From: Merismopedia glauca CCAP 1448/3
Lineage (GTDB): Bacteria; Cyanobacteriota; Cyanobacteriia; Cyanobacteriales; CCAP-1448
NCBI RefSeq assembly: GCF_003003775.1
Contig: NZ_PVWJ01000012.1
Coordinates: 1-62,122, forward strand
DNA length: 62,122 nt
Direction: 5' to 3'
In this document: piece by piece, positions 16,699-25,053 of the stretch
Layout of the letters: every line of letters begins with the position of its first letter
How positions within the stretch are numbered: position 1 is the first letter of the stretch
The notes under the pieces: generated by a model
What the model saw: only the letters and a program-made list of their open reading frames with translations
Told to the model about the DNA's origin: nothing
Databases searched by the model: none
Made by a program: the position numbers and the translations under genes

Positions 16699-17766
16699 AT
16701 GCCTCAAAATATACCACTAGCCATTCCCCCTCATCAGCGTCAACCTCTGAAAGCGTGGAAAATCATTCTTAGTATAGTTTCTGCTGGCGTTGTTTATTTA
16801 GCCATTGAATATTTCATCACGCCTGAAGAATACCACAAAGGAGAACGAGCCTATAAAGCTGGAAATTGCCCAGAAGCTATAGCTTATTTGGCAAGATTCC
16901 TCAACGAGTGGAAACTACCTAACATTAATGTCAATCGTGCCCAAAACCAGGGTACTGAATGCCGAGATTTTTTGGCGATCGCAAAACTCCAACCAGGAGA
17001 TGCTGTTGGTGCTTATATGGATTTACTTAGTAATAATCCTAGTAGTCCTCTAAGAGAACAAATTCGACAGAGATTAACTAATTTACTACCACAAACCAAT
17101 CCCTCATTTTTAGCTCGCCCTAAAGCTTGTGAAAAGATTGACTCTCTAGTTAAAGATAAGATTATCCCCCAACCGGAAACCTACGCTCCTCTTTTTTATC
17201 AAGCTTGCGGTCAGATGTACGCAGCTAAGTCAGATTATACTTTAGCTCTGAAAATGTATGGAGGTTTTCTCAAAAACTATCCTCAGCATCAACTCGCATC
17301 ACAAGTCAAAGTTGAGTGGGCAAAATCGAAGATTGGTTGGGCAAAAACAGCTAAATACAAGCAAATGGGTGCTCCAGTACTAATAGGATTGAACAAGGAT
17401 GGTTCTACTACCATTACCGTTCAAAATGACTCTCCCCAAAAAATTAGATTAATTGCTACTGGCACTGAAACTAGAATTGAAGAACTACCACCTTGTCAGA
17501 AATGTAGTTATTATCTCACCGAGCCGGAAAAATGCCCTAAACCTGAAGATGAACCATTAAGAGAGTATCGGCTTCCACCAGGTCAATATGACATATTAGT
17601 AGAGTTTCGCAGCGATCGCGGTTACCGCAATTTATTCCTCGGTGGCGGGTTCCTAGAAACTAGAGGAAAATATAATATTGGCTGCTATTTCACAATTCGC
17701 CAACCACAAACAGACACTCAACCAGAACCAGAGGTAGAGGGTGCTGATGAATGGCTAACTCAGTAA
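16699..17766 (+). CDS. Membrane-anchored TPR protein with cysteine-containing C-terminal domain
   Basis: 355 residues. A membrane helix lies near residues 20-40 (IILSIVSAGVVYLAIEYFI), followed by TPR-like helices (EYHKGERAYKAGNCPEAIAYLARFL and YTLALKMYGGFLKNYPQ). The C-terminal 130 residues look beta-rich and hold the pair CQKCSYYLTEPEKC, which suggests either a metal site or disulfides. No catalytic motif was recognised. The protein most likely scaffolds other proteins at the outer face of the plasma or thylakoid membrane. Its upstream region is almost entirely the 235-bp repeat. Confidence 0.7.
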   Translation: MPQNIPLAIPPHQRQPLKAWKIILSIVSAGVVYLAIEYFITPEEYHKGERAYKAGNCPEAIAYLARFLNEWKLPNINVNRAQNQGTECRDFLAIAKLQPGDAVGAYMDLLSNNPSSPLREQIRQRLTNLLPQTNPSFLARPKACEKIDSLVKDKIIPQPETYAPLFYQACGQMYAAKSDYTLALKMYGGFLKNYPQHQLASQVKVEWAKSKIGWAKTAKYKQMGAPVLIGLNKDGSTTITVQNDSPQKIRLIATGTETRIEELPPCQKCSYYLTEPEKCPKPEDEPLREYRLPPGQYDILVEFRSDRGYRNLFLGGGFLETRGKYNIGCYFTIRQPQTDTQPEPEVEGADEWLTQ

Positions 17767-17803
17767 TTTATGGCTTGGGAGTTGATAGTCAGATTGCGAT
17801 CGA

Positions 17804-17848
17804 CACATCCATATCGGCAGTCGTTATGACTTCTGGCACGGTCTATTT
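17804..17848. repeat. GTCGTTATGAC palindromic repeat
   Basis: ATATCGGCAGTCGTTATGAC followed by TTCTGGCACGGTCTA. One of seven copies of this palindrome between 16.3 and 22.7 kb. It sits just beyond the TPR gene. Confidence 0.85.
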
Positions 17849-17860
17849 TTTTTACCAATG

Positions 17861-17983
17861 CTAAGCCAAAAAGATGATTAGGGATAGAAAACCGGCGATC
17901 GCTGCCCATGAAAATAAAAATACTTGACCTGTAGTTTCTTCAGGTGCAGGTAGTGGATTGATGTTCTGTGGGTTGGAGTTCAT
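17861..17983 (-). CDS. Very small single-helix membrane protein, function unknown
   Basis: 40 residues: a polar, proline- and asparagine-rich N-terminus (MNSNPQNINPLPAPEETTGQ) and one C-terminal membrane helix (VFLFSWAAIAGFLSLIIFLA). The ATG has AAAGG eight bases upstream. The composition and layout resemble low-molecular-weight photosynthetic subunits, but I do not recognise it as any named one. It is transcribed opposite to its neighbours, with a palindromic repeat just downstream. Confidence 0.65.
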   Translation of the reverse strand: MNSNPQNINPLPAPEETTGQVFLFSWAAIAGFLSLIIFLA

Positions 17984-18089
17984 GATGATTACCTTTAAGC
18001 TACCCATACTGTAACGAAATGTAAAGACTCATGAAAAGGTGAGAATCAGAGTAATTCCCGTCAGTTCAGGTTCGGTTGTCAGAAGATTG

Positions 18090-18165
18090 TAAGGAAGAAG
18101 GAAGAAGGAAGAGGGAAGACGGAAGAAGGGAAAGCAAATATGTAATTTTTATTTGCACGGTAGGT
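18090..18165. repeat. Dispersed element with GAAGGAA tract (copy 2)
   Basis: GAAGGAA-type tract followed by AATATGTAATTTTTAT, TGCACGGTAG and TTA, matching the tail of the element at 602-672. It lies about 80 bp upstream of the AhpC/TSA-like gene. Confidence 0.7.
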
Positions 18166-18245
18166 TAGCACTCTAAACTAAAATTAGTCAGTTTTTTAAT
18201 GCACAATTGAGATCGATAAGTGCTTATCTCTATGGGAACAACTGG

Positions 18246-19016
18246 ATGAATACGTTGGCAATTTTGAGAGAAACCCAGCGCCAGAGGGTAAGCGATGGAG
18301 CTATAGTTTCTATTATGGATGGTTGTGAGTCTGCTAGTCGATCGCTAGTTACGATCTGGTCGCAACTGGGAGATTTTGATACTCTAGAATATGCTTGGTG
18401 GTTGCAGCGAGAAGCAGGTAAGATCCAAAGACAAGGAATTGCGATCGCAGCAGTTGGCATTGGCGATCGCGCTTCTGGTCAACGCTTCTGCAACTATACT
18501 GGATTCGATCCCAACTGCCTGTTTGTCGATCCTACAGGGGAGTTACACCGCCAGTTAGAACTATATCCAGGACTGTCTCTGAAGCTACCTGGGTTATCTC
18601 CCAGTCAGAATGCTTGGTTCAACTTATTGCTGATGTGTGCGGGTATCGGTAGCCCTGGAACGCTAGCAGAGGTATTTCGCGGCTATAGGGGGGATCGCAG
18701 TTCTCCTCAACTAATTGATGATGAAGAAGTCGTCAAAGCAACACCCCTTCCCCCCATCAAAGGTTCTTTTTTTAAACTAGCTGGTGGTAGCGGATTTCAA
18801 CGCCCGTTTGAGTTAGCCACTTTAAGACTCCGCAATATGACAGAATCTCTCAGTAATTGGCAGACTTATGTCCCAAATTCAGCTTATCTAACCCAGCGTG
18901 GTGGCACATTCCTGTTTGACTCTCATGGTACTCTACTGTACGAACACCGCGATCGCTCAATCCTCGGTTTTGCAGAAAACATGAGTCAACCCCTTTCATT
19001 CCTCTGTAAGATCTGA
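18246..19016 (+). CDS. Peroxiredoxin-like AhpC/TSA-2 family protein
   Basis: 256 residues from the ATG at 18246; a TTG 13 codons upstream is possible. The thioredoxin-like core has the strand/helix VSIMDGCESASRSL, with one Cys near the usual active-site position, then GIAIAAVGIGDRASGQRF and CLFVDPTGELHRQLEL. The C-terminal part ends GGTFLFDSHGTLLYEHRDRS, the last strand pair of the fold. There is no CxxC, so it would be a one-Cys-type or non-redox member. The final 19 codons are duplicated downstream (19140-19200). Confidence 0.75.
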   Translation: MNTLAILRETQRQRVSDGAIVSIMDGCESASRSLVTIWSQLGDFDTLEYAWWLQREAGKIQRQGIAIAAVGIGDRASGQRFCNYTGFDPNCLFVDPTGELHRQLELYPGLSLKLPGLSPSQNAWFNLLLMCAGIGSPGTLAEVFRGYRGDRSSPQLIDDEEVVKATPLPPIKGSFFKLAGGSGFQRPFELATLRLRNMTESLSNWQTYVPNSAYLTQRGGTFLFDSHGTLLYEHRDRSILGFAENMSQPLSFLCKI

Positions 19017-19248
19017 ATCAACACACCCGTATCGGAAGTCGTTATGACTTCTGGAACAGTCCGCATGAGGTATTTGGCTGACGGGGTGACAGAAAGGCGA
19101 TCGCATGATGTCATCTACCAGTAACTTAGGAATAGCGATGCTCAATTCTCGGTTTTGCAGAAAACATGAGTCAACCCCTTTCATTCCTCTGTGAGATTTG
19201 AATCGCCACATCCGTATCGGAAGTCGTTATGACTTCCGGTAGAGTCCA
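18955..19248. repeat. Partial tandem duplication of the AhpC-like gene's 3' end
   Basis: Copy 1 is 18955-19063 and copy 2 is 19140-19248, offset by 185 bp. Both contain CTCGGTTTTGCAGAAAACAT, the stop codon and the palindrome GGAAGTC-GTTAT-GACTTC. Copy 2 still reads as the C-terminal residues (FAENMSQPLSFLCEI) followed by a stop. The boundary includes the palindrome, so duplication may have happened between repeat copies. Confidence 0.9.
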
Positions 19249-19446
19249 TCTGGCTTCTTTCTTTATTCCCCAATTAAGCGATCGAGATTCAAAAAAAAGT
19301 CAGTATTTGGCTTTATTATAAGTATTGACAAAATCGACCAAAATATCAATCCCCCAAACCTAATATTTTCGTTAATTTAATGATAAGACTTGCAATAATC
19401 TTGCAAATGTACCCTATTTATTGAGAAAAAATGAAATCGCATAAAT
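19212..19446. repeat. 235-bp dispersed repeat, copy B
   Basis: Begins with the palindrome GGAAGTC-GTTAT-GACTTCC (19219-19237) and holds the 65-bp block (19311-19375) identical to copy A at 16340-16575. Similarity continues through GCAATAATCTTGCAAATG to GAAAAAAT and ATAAAT. It ends 89 bp before the recQ start and probably contains its promoter. Confidence 0.92.
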
Positions 19447-19534
19447 GTAATTATAAATAGAACTTATCAATACAGACTTTAGCAAGGTTAACTCTGGTAA
19501 TTTTGAAGTTGAATTAGAGGAAAAAGGCAAGTAA

Positions 19535-20974
19535 ATGCAATCAATAGATGCTTGGGAAAATGTGAAACTAGCCTTCCAAAATATTTGGGGATACTCAGAT
19601 TTTCGCCCACCCCAAGGGGAAATTGTGCGCGCACTTTTGAAGCAGCAAGATGCTTTAATTGTGATGCCTACAGGTGGCGGGAAATCCATTTGTTTTCAAC
19701 TTCCAGCCCTCTTACAAACTGGTTTAACCATCGTCGTTTCGCCATTAGTTGCTTTGATGGAAAATCAGGTACAAGAACTACGAGAAAAAGGGTTACCAGC
19801 CGGAATGTTGCACGGAGAATTGGGAAAGAGCGATCGCGCAGCAACTCTAAAAGCGATAGAATCGGGTAAACTGAGGCTGTTGTATCTTTCTCCCGAAACT
19901 TTACTGAGCAAACCCGTCTGGGAGAGAATTTCACAGCCCCAGGTGCAGATTAACGGGTTAATCCTGGATGAAGCTCATTGCTTGGTTCAGTGGGGAGAAA
20001 CCTTTAGACCAGCTTACCGCCGTCTGGGAGCGGTTAGATCGGCTTTACTGAAGTCTAAAGCAGAAGGAAGTCAGATCGCGATCGCAGCTTTTACAGCTAC
20101 CGCCGATCCTGTGACTCAAACCACCCTAGAACGGGTTTTACAACTGCGATCGCCTCAAAAGTTTCTCATCAATCCCTACCGCCCTAACCTGAAACTGCAA
20201 GTTAAAACTATTTGCACACCCAGAGGCAGGCGCAAGCAACTCCTCAAATTTATCCAATCCCACCCTCAAAAATCTGGTTTAGTCTATGTTCGCACTCGCA
20301 AAGATAGTGAAGAGTTAGCCGAATGGTTGCAAAAACAGGGTTTATCTACAGCCGCCTATCATGCTGGATTGACTCCCAAAGTCAGACGGACTCTAGAAGG
20401 TGATTGGTTGCATGGTAAGTTGCAGTTTGTGGTTTGTACCTGCGCCTTTGGGATGGGAATTAATAAACCTGATGTCAGATGGATTGCTCATTTTCACCCC
20501 CCATTATTACTGAGCGAGTACGTCCAAGAAATTGGTAGAGCGGGGAGAGATGGTAAAGTAGCTGAAGCTCTAATGCTAGTTAGCGAACCTACAGGATGGC
20601 TAGATCCAGAGGATAAACAGCGCCAACAGTTTTTCCAGAGTCAGGAACTAAAACAGAGGCAAATTGCCCAACAATTGAGCGATCGCCTGCCATCGCAAGG
20701 TAATATCGAAGCTGTATGTCGCCAGTTCCCACAAGGAGAAATCGCCCTTTCACTCTTGCACGGTACTGGACAGGTTCAATGGCAAGATCCTTTCCATTAT
20801 ATCTTGAATCGCGCTGCTGTGACTCAAAAAATAACTCAAAACTTGGCAGTGCAGCGTATGAACCAATATATGACCACTAAACAGTGTCGCTGGCAGTTTA
20901 TCCTGGAATCCTTTGGGTTTTCCGTGGAGGCGAAATCTTTAGGTAAAGGATGCGGATATTGCGATCACTGTTAA
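19535..20974 (+). CDS. recQ: RecQ family ATP-dependent DNA helicase, short form
   Basis: 479 residues. Helicase motifs in order: the FRPPQGEIV Q-motif region, Walker A MPTGGGKS, VVSPLVALMENQV, DEAHCLVQWG (the DEAH box with the RecQ aromatic loop after it), AFTATAD, GLVYVRTRKDSEELA, and the QEIGRAGRDG arginine-finger motif. The C-terminus is short, ends with cysteines (GCGYCDHC) and lacks an HRDC domain, as in other short RecQ proteins of cyanobacteria. It unwinds recombination and replication intermediates. AGAGG lies upstream of the ATG. The promoter region lies in repeat copy B. Confidence 0.92.
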   Translation: MQSIDAWENVKLAFQNIWGYSDFRPPQGEIVRALLKQQDALIVMPTGGGKSICFQLPALLQTGLTIVVSPLVALMENQVQELREKGLPAGMLHGELGKSDRAATLKAIESGKLRLLYLSPETLLSKPVWERISQPQVQINGLILDEAHCLVQWGETFRPAYRRLGAVRSALLKSKAEGSQIAIAAFTATADPVTQTTLERVLQLRSPQKFLINPYRPNLKLQVKTICTPRGRRKQLLKFIQSHPQKSGLVYVRTRKDSEELAEWLQKQGLSTAAYHAGLTPKVRRTLEGDWLHGKLQFVVCTCAFGMGINKPDVRWIAHFHPPLLLSEYVQEIGRAGRDGKVAEALMLVSEPTGWLDPEDKQRQQFFQSQELKQRQIAQQLSDRLPSQGNIEAVCRQFPQGEIALSLLHGTGQVQWQDPFHYILNRAAVTQKITQNLAVQRMNQYMTTKQCRWQFILESFGFSVEAKSLGKGCGYCDHC

Positions 20975-20994
20975 AATCCTATACTTAATCTTGA

Positions 20995-21180
20995 TTAACA
21001 CATCCCTAAGTGCAGTCGTTATGACTTCCGATCTAGGTATACCTGATGGGATTTTCACATAAGTTAGAAAAGGGCTGACGGGGTGAGACAAAGGCGATCG
21101 CCTTCCTCTATTTCCCAGCATCTAACTAAGTAGAATTAGACACCCCTAAGTGTAGTCGTTATGACTTACCATACGGATGT
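20995..21180. repeat. Two copies of the GTCGTTATGAC palindromic repeat
   Basis: Copies at 21003-21030 and 21143-21168 each read CCTAAGTG, then NAGTCGTTATGACTT. Between them lies GGCTGACGGGGTGAGACAAA followed by GGCGATCGC, which also follows the copy at 19034 (19077-19104). The repeat unit is therefore longer than the palindrome. The rest of the gap to 21354 is AT-rich without a recognisable gene. Confidence 0.8.
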
Positions 21181-21354
21181 TGACAATCGCACTTGATTAA
21201 CCGGATAGACTAATATAATATTCGCCTAATTAATTTATTAACTATCTTCCAAATAGGTTTTTTGGGCAAGTCAAATATAGTGCTTATATAGGATTAATCT
21301 TAATGATTAGATTGATATTTCTGGGATCTTAATCATTAATAAATAGCTTCAAGA

Positions 21355-21933
21355 TTACTTGGCTTGAACTTTAATGAGGTTATTTCGGAAAATACCTGTC
21401 ATCTCCATTCCCGTAACCAACATGAATATTAAACCTAAACCTACTAGAAGTATGTATACCCCACGCCATGACGATCCTAGATAGTTACCTTGATGGATAT
21501 CCAAAAACAACTGAGCTTGTTCAGTAGATAAACCAAACCATGTTTTACCAAGACGGTAGGTGATACCTGTTGATGCACTAACAACTAATGGTAAAAAGAA
21601 AACTGGTGCTAAAAACCGATGCAGGAGACGAGTGCTAAATTTATCAGATTTTGATTGATTTTGACGCTGCTTGAGCATGAAGATTCCAGTGACTAACATA
21701 CCTGCTAATCCCAAACCTGTAAGCAGCACATAAACTGGTGCTAGAGGCTTTCCTAAATACTTCCCCTCATGAATTATCATCATGAAGTCACCAAATTGAT
21801 CCGATAAACCAAACCAACTCCTACCGATACGATAAGCGATACCAGTTAAAGCACTAATTAGTAGAGGTAAGAACAAGATCGGAGCAATTTTGCGGTGTAA
21901 TTTACGCAGATTAAATTGAAGATTCTTACTCAT
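21355..21933 (-). CDS. PepSY-associated membrane protein with internal duplication
   Basis: 192 residues and four membrane helices arranged as two similar halves. Half 1 has LHRKIAPILFLPLLISALTG, YRIG-SWFGLS, HEGKYLG and GLAGMLVTGIFML. Half 2 has LHRFLAPVFFLPLVVSASTG, YRLGKTWFGLS, HQGNYLG and GLIFMLVTGMEM. The LHR-helix pair resembles PepSY-associated transmembrane proteins that sit near iron or metal uptake and respiratory systems. Conserved histidines in each half (LHR, IHxG) could bind haem or metal; this is an inference. It stands alone. Confidence 0.78.
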   Translation of the reverse strand: MSKNLQFNLRKLHRKIAPILFLPLLISALTGIAYRIGRSWFGLSDQFGDFMMIIHEGKYLGKPLAPVYVLLTGLGLAGMLVTGIFMLKQRQNQSKSDKFSTRLLHRFLAPVFFLPLVVSASTGITYRLGKTWFGLSTEQAQLFLDIHQGNYLGSSWRGVYILLVGLGLIFMLVTGMEMTGIFRNNLIKVQAK

Positions 21934-21996
21934 TAACTTGCAGTTAATTTAGATTTTTTGCCGATACTTTTGATAATCAACCAAAAATGTCGGGTT

Positions 21997-22098
21997 ATAC
22001 TAAATCACTAAATACTTGCTATGTATCCATTATATGTAGGGGCGCAATGCATTGCACCCCTACGGAAGATTTGTTACATCTTCAAGGTGAATTGGTAT
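21997..22098. repeat. 102-bp MITE-like element, copy 1
   Basis: Ends are ATACTAAATCAC and GTGAATTGGTAT, an imperfect terminal inverted repeat. The centre is the hairpin GTAGGGGTGCAATGCATTGC-type palindrome, followed by TCTTCAAG. Copy 2 (53225-53326) has the same length and layout. Isolated ends occur at 36736-36747 and 44815-44824. Confidence 0.85.
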
Positions 22099-22142
22099 TA
22101 CATCTCAACTATGAAATGAGTGAAATGTAACCCGAAGATGAT

Positions 22143-22460
22143 TTAGCGACAATCGGTTATAGGTTCACTATCAATTTCTTGAGCAACCTTGATACTACCA
22201 CTAACAACGTATCGAACTTTAGCGCAACTTCCTACTCTTAAAGGCCCTTCAACTGTATCAAATTGAGTAGCTCTATTAGCAGTAAAACGCTGTCCTCCAA
22301 CTACCCAAGTCCCAATATTACCTGCTGGACGACTGGAAACTATACCTTTGATTCTGGGTAAATTACCACCACCTTTAGCAAAGGCAGAATTAACGGCAAA
22401 AGGAAGTGCTAATGCAACTGAAGTAGCTAAAACTAGATTAAGACCAGATAACTTTTTCAC
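22143..22460 (-). CDS. Secreted small protein, DUF5666-like
   Basis: 105 residues with a clear signal peptide (MKKLSGLNLVLATSVALALP, cleavage after AFA around residue 28). The mature part has the strand pattern of a small beta-barrel: IKGIVSSRP, GTWVVGGQRFTANRATQF and VGSCAKVRYVV. This is typical of the DUF5666 family. Two cysteines (SCAKV and the TDCR tail) may form a disulfide. The function is unknown. Confidence 0.8.
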   Translation of the reverse strand: MKKLSGLNLVLATSVALALPFAVNSAFAKGGGNLPRIKGIVSSRPAGNIGTWVVGGQRFTANRATQFDTVEGPLRVGSCAKVRYVVSGSIKVAQEIDSEPITDCR

Positions 22461-22684
22461 TTGGTTTTCCTCCGAGGAAATTCAGGATCTTTTTAGGAAT
22501 CAGAAGCATGAAACAACTAGCACAGAAGATCATCTTCCTGTGTAATTTCTCGACTTCTGTAGTTAGTACGGAAAACCATTAACTTTGGATCACAAATTAT
22601 TGAGCCAATATGAAAAACTACACTCACAACTGAATTGACTTTTTGGGCATAGGGCATGGGAGAGCTACGTAATTGCTCTACTCT

Positions 22685-22720
22685 TAACCCGTAAGTGCAG
22701 TGGTTATGACTTCAGATATA
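22685..22720. repeat. GTNGTTATGAC palindromic repeat, divergent copy
   Basis: CCCGTAAGTGCAGTGGTTAT then GACTTCAGATATA. The seventh and most distant copy of the family, with one change in the palindrome loop. It lies just before the actP relic. Confidence 0.75.
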
Positions 22721-22740
22721 GCCGCCCCTGCAAATTTACG

Positions 22741-23128
22741 TTAAGGTAAGCTTTGAGAACTCAAAGGTTCCTCATTATAATTACCGAAATGGATTCTGTC
22801 TTCCACCTCAGCAAACTTGTCTTCAGCACACTTTTCTGGACTTAGTAAAGAAACCACAATTCCTACTATAAAAGATCGAGGAATAGTTACCAAACCAGGA
22901 TTTTTCAAAGGGAACAAAGCTGAAGTTTTCCCTAAGATATCAACTTGAATTGTGGGGGAAAGATAAATCAAAAGTAAAGATAACAAAGTGCCAGTCAACA
23001 TACTAGCAACTGCCCCATTGGTAGTGAACTTGCGCCACAACATAGAAAGTAAAAGAGGGGGGAAATTACCAGAAGCAGCGATCGCAAATGCTAATCCTAC
23101 CATGTCAGCCACATTAGTTTGGCGAAAG
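22741..23128 (-). pseudogene. C-terminal fragment of a sodium/acetate symporter (ActP-type)
   Basis: The residues from TNVADMVGLAFAIAASGNFP through LLLSMLWRKFTTNGAVASML match the last part of ActP-like sodium:solute symporters, and the C-terminal stop is intact. The other roughly 400 residues are absent. Upstream of the homologous part, the frame runs into repeat DNA (AACCCAACACCCC, 23138-23162) and a few unrelated codons. An open frame up to 23175 exists but has no credible start. This is a gene remnant created by deletion or insertion at the repeat. Confidence 0.85.
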
Positions 23129-23192
23129 CCTGCCGTCAGGCATAACCCAACACCCCGTCGTTCCAGAATTTCCACGCCCTCAAATAGGATGG

Positions 23193-24107
23193 CTATATTT
23201 TGTTTTGGAACTTCAGAGAACCTTTATACCCTGAAATTTTGGCTAGTTCTTCTAGAGACTTTGCACCCGGTTCCACCAATTTGCCATTAATTTCCCAAGT
23301 TGGATAGCTTTCAATTTTTGCTTTTTGACAAACTTCTAGCTGCCGCCTTGGTTCTTTAGGATCGGCACACTCTACATAATTAATTTCACTAAAAGCTTGC
23401 TTACCAAATACTTCCTTTTGCTCGTGACAGTGAGGGCACCAAAAAGCACCATACATTTTGACACCTTTAGCTTTGAGATATTTCGCTAACTCAATTTCTG
23501 CGGTACTTGATGTAGTCGTAATTGGTGTACCGCTAGGTGAAGGAGGGTTAGGGTTGTTAGCAGTAGCGTAGACTCCCAAAGTACTAATCAGAGTTACCAT
23601 ACCCACAACAATCGTCACAAAGAAAATTTGTCCCATATCTTCCCAACTCCGACCAATCAGAGTCAGAATAAATAAACTAGCTGAAAACAAGGCAGAACCT
23701 AAACAGTAAAGACATAAAGCCTTGATTTGGAAAGCCAATAAAAACATCAAGTAGCCGCTAAACACTAGCATAGCGGTACTACCAGCCAATAACAGTAACC
23801 AAGTGTTATTTTCTAGGTTGCGGCGCAGACTTTTCTGATGATCTGCGGCAACAGCTAGGGGGGCGAAAGCAAAAACTGCCATAGCGATATATGCCAAACA
23901 GCCAAATAAAGGCAAAGGTTGACCAAAAACAGTAGCATATTGGCTGGATAATACTGTTTCGCAACCACTAACAGGACAAGCAACATTACCTCCAGATAGT
24001 TTAGAGATAGTCAAATATCCAGTTAGTAAAGCACCCAAAATAGCAATTCCACCAATAAGCAAACGGGAATTGCGATGAATCCAAGGAGTAGAACGTCGGC
24101 GCATCAT
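23193..24107 (-). CDS. VKOR-thioredoxin fusion, disulfide-forming enzyme
   Basis: 304 residues. The N-terminal VKOR domain has four to five membrane helices, loop cysteines Cys44 and Cys49 (ACPVSGCE) and the active-site CLYC (132-135). After a Pro/Ser/Thr linker comes a thioredoxin-like domain with CPHC (224-227) in FWCPHCHEQ, an ECADP segment and SYPTWEINGK. This is the known cyanobacterial arrangement in which the quinone-linked VKOR domain reoxidises the periplasmic/lumenal thioredoxin domain to make disulfides. It matters for photosystem assembly. The order actP relic then vkor has no obvious functional link. Confidence 0.95.
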   Translation of the reverse strand: MMRRRSTPWIHRNSRLLIGGIAILGALLTGYLTISKLSGGNVACPVSGCETVLSSQYATVFGQPLPLFGCLAYIAMAVFAFAPLAVAADHQKSLRRNLENNTWLLLLAGSTAMLVFSGYLMFLLAFQIKALCLYCLGSALFSASLFILTLIGRSWEDMGQIFFVTIVVGMVTLISTLGVYATANNPNPPSPSGTPITTTSSTAEIELAKYLKAKGVKMYGAFWCPHCHEQKEVFGKQAFSEINYVECADPKEPRRQLEVCQKAKIESYPTWEINGKLVEPGAKSLEELAKISGYKGSLKFQNKI

Positions 24108-24204
24108 AGGTAGTTTTCAGAAGTGAAGTTTTAACAGTACAAAGTGGAAAACGAATTTGGCTATATATCTATCTCAATCAAACTCTTCATCTGTTTTAGC
24201 CCAA

Positions 24205-25053
24205 TCATGAAGAAACTATCACTGAAGATTTTGGTTGATTTAAGACTTTAGAAGGCAAAATTTGGCGTGTTGCTTCGACAAACTGACTGACCCGGATGGG
24301 ATCGATGGGATTTTCTATTTTTCCTTTATGTTTGAGAGAACTGGACACAATCACCCCGTCTGCGGCTGACATTAGGGTTGAAATATTTTCCCAATTGGCA
24401 CCACTACCGATAAATACAGGGGTTCCTCTCGCGGCGGCTGAGGCTAGTTCTAAATCTTCTAAACTAGGGGGGCTGCCAGTTGCCCATCCAGACAGAACCA
24501 CAGCATCTGCCAAACCTCGCTCAATCGTTTCTTGAACGGCTGTAGTTAGGTTCGGCAAACCCAAAGGACGAGCGTGTTTAACTAGGACATCAGCAAAAAT
24601 CTTGACGTTGCTACCTAGTTCTCGGCGGTAGCGGAGGAGTTGATGGGCTTGACCTTCAATTAAGCCCTGATCTGTTGCCATAACGCCCGTTAAGACATTG
24701 ACTCGAATAAATTGAGCTTGGACGCAAGTCGCTATGGCAAGGGCGCTGCGAGCATCGTTACGTAAAACATTTAATCCTATCGGTAGGCTCACTAAATTCA
24801 TCAACCGTTGGACAATTAACGTCATGGCGCTGACTACGGCTGGATCGACTCGATCTTTAGTAAAAGGAGCGTCAAAAAAGTTTTCGACAATAATGCCATC
24901 AACACCTCCAGCAGCTAAGGCAGTAGCTTCTCTTTCAGCGCGAGCGATCGCCTCAGATAGGTTACCACCCCAACGAGCAGAGGTAGGCAAAGGCAAAAGG
25001 TGGACGACACCAATGATGGGGTTGGGAGTTTTGAAAATTTGAGGTAAATTCAC
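24205..25053 (-). CDS. btpA: BtpA family protein, photosystem I biogenesis
   Basis: 282 residues, a TIM-barrel-like protein of the BtpA/SgcQ family. Signature segments are IIGVVHLLPLPTSARWGG, GGVDGIIVENFFDAPF, LPIGLNVLRNDA, FADVLVKHA and VFIGSGANWENI. In Synechocystis, BtpA is a thylakoid-associated protein needed to stabilise photosystem I reaction-centre proteins, notably at low temperature. The start codon is GTG at 25053, fitting the usual N-terminus of the family. No operon partner; the upstream 353 bp to rimO show only promoter-like AT-rich DNA. Confidence 0.93.
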   Translation of the reverse strand: MNLPQIFKTPNPIIGVVHLLPLPTSARWGGNLSEAIARAEREATALAAGGVDGIIVENFFDAPFTKDRVDPAVVSAMTLIVQRLMNLVSLPIGLNVLRNDARSALAIATCVQAQFIRVNVLTGVMATDQGLIEGQAHQLLRYRRELGSNVKIFADVLVKHARPLGLPNLTTAVQETIERGLADAVVLSGWATGSPPSLEDLELASAAARGTPVFIGSGANWENISTLMSAADGVIVSSSLKHKGKIENPIDPIRVSQFVEATRQILPSKVLNQPKSSVIVSS

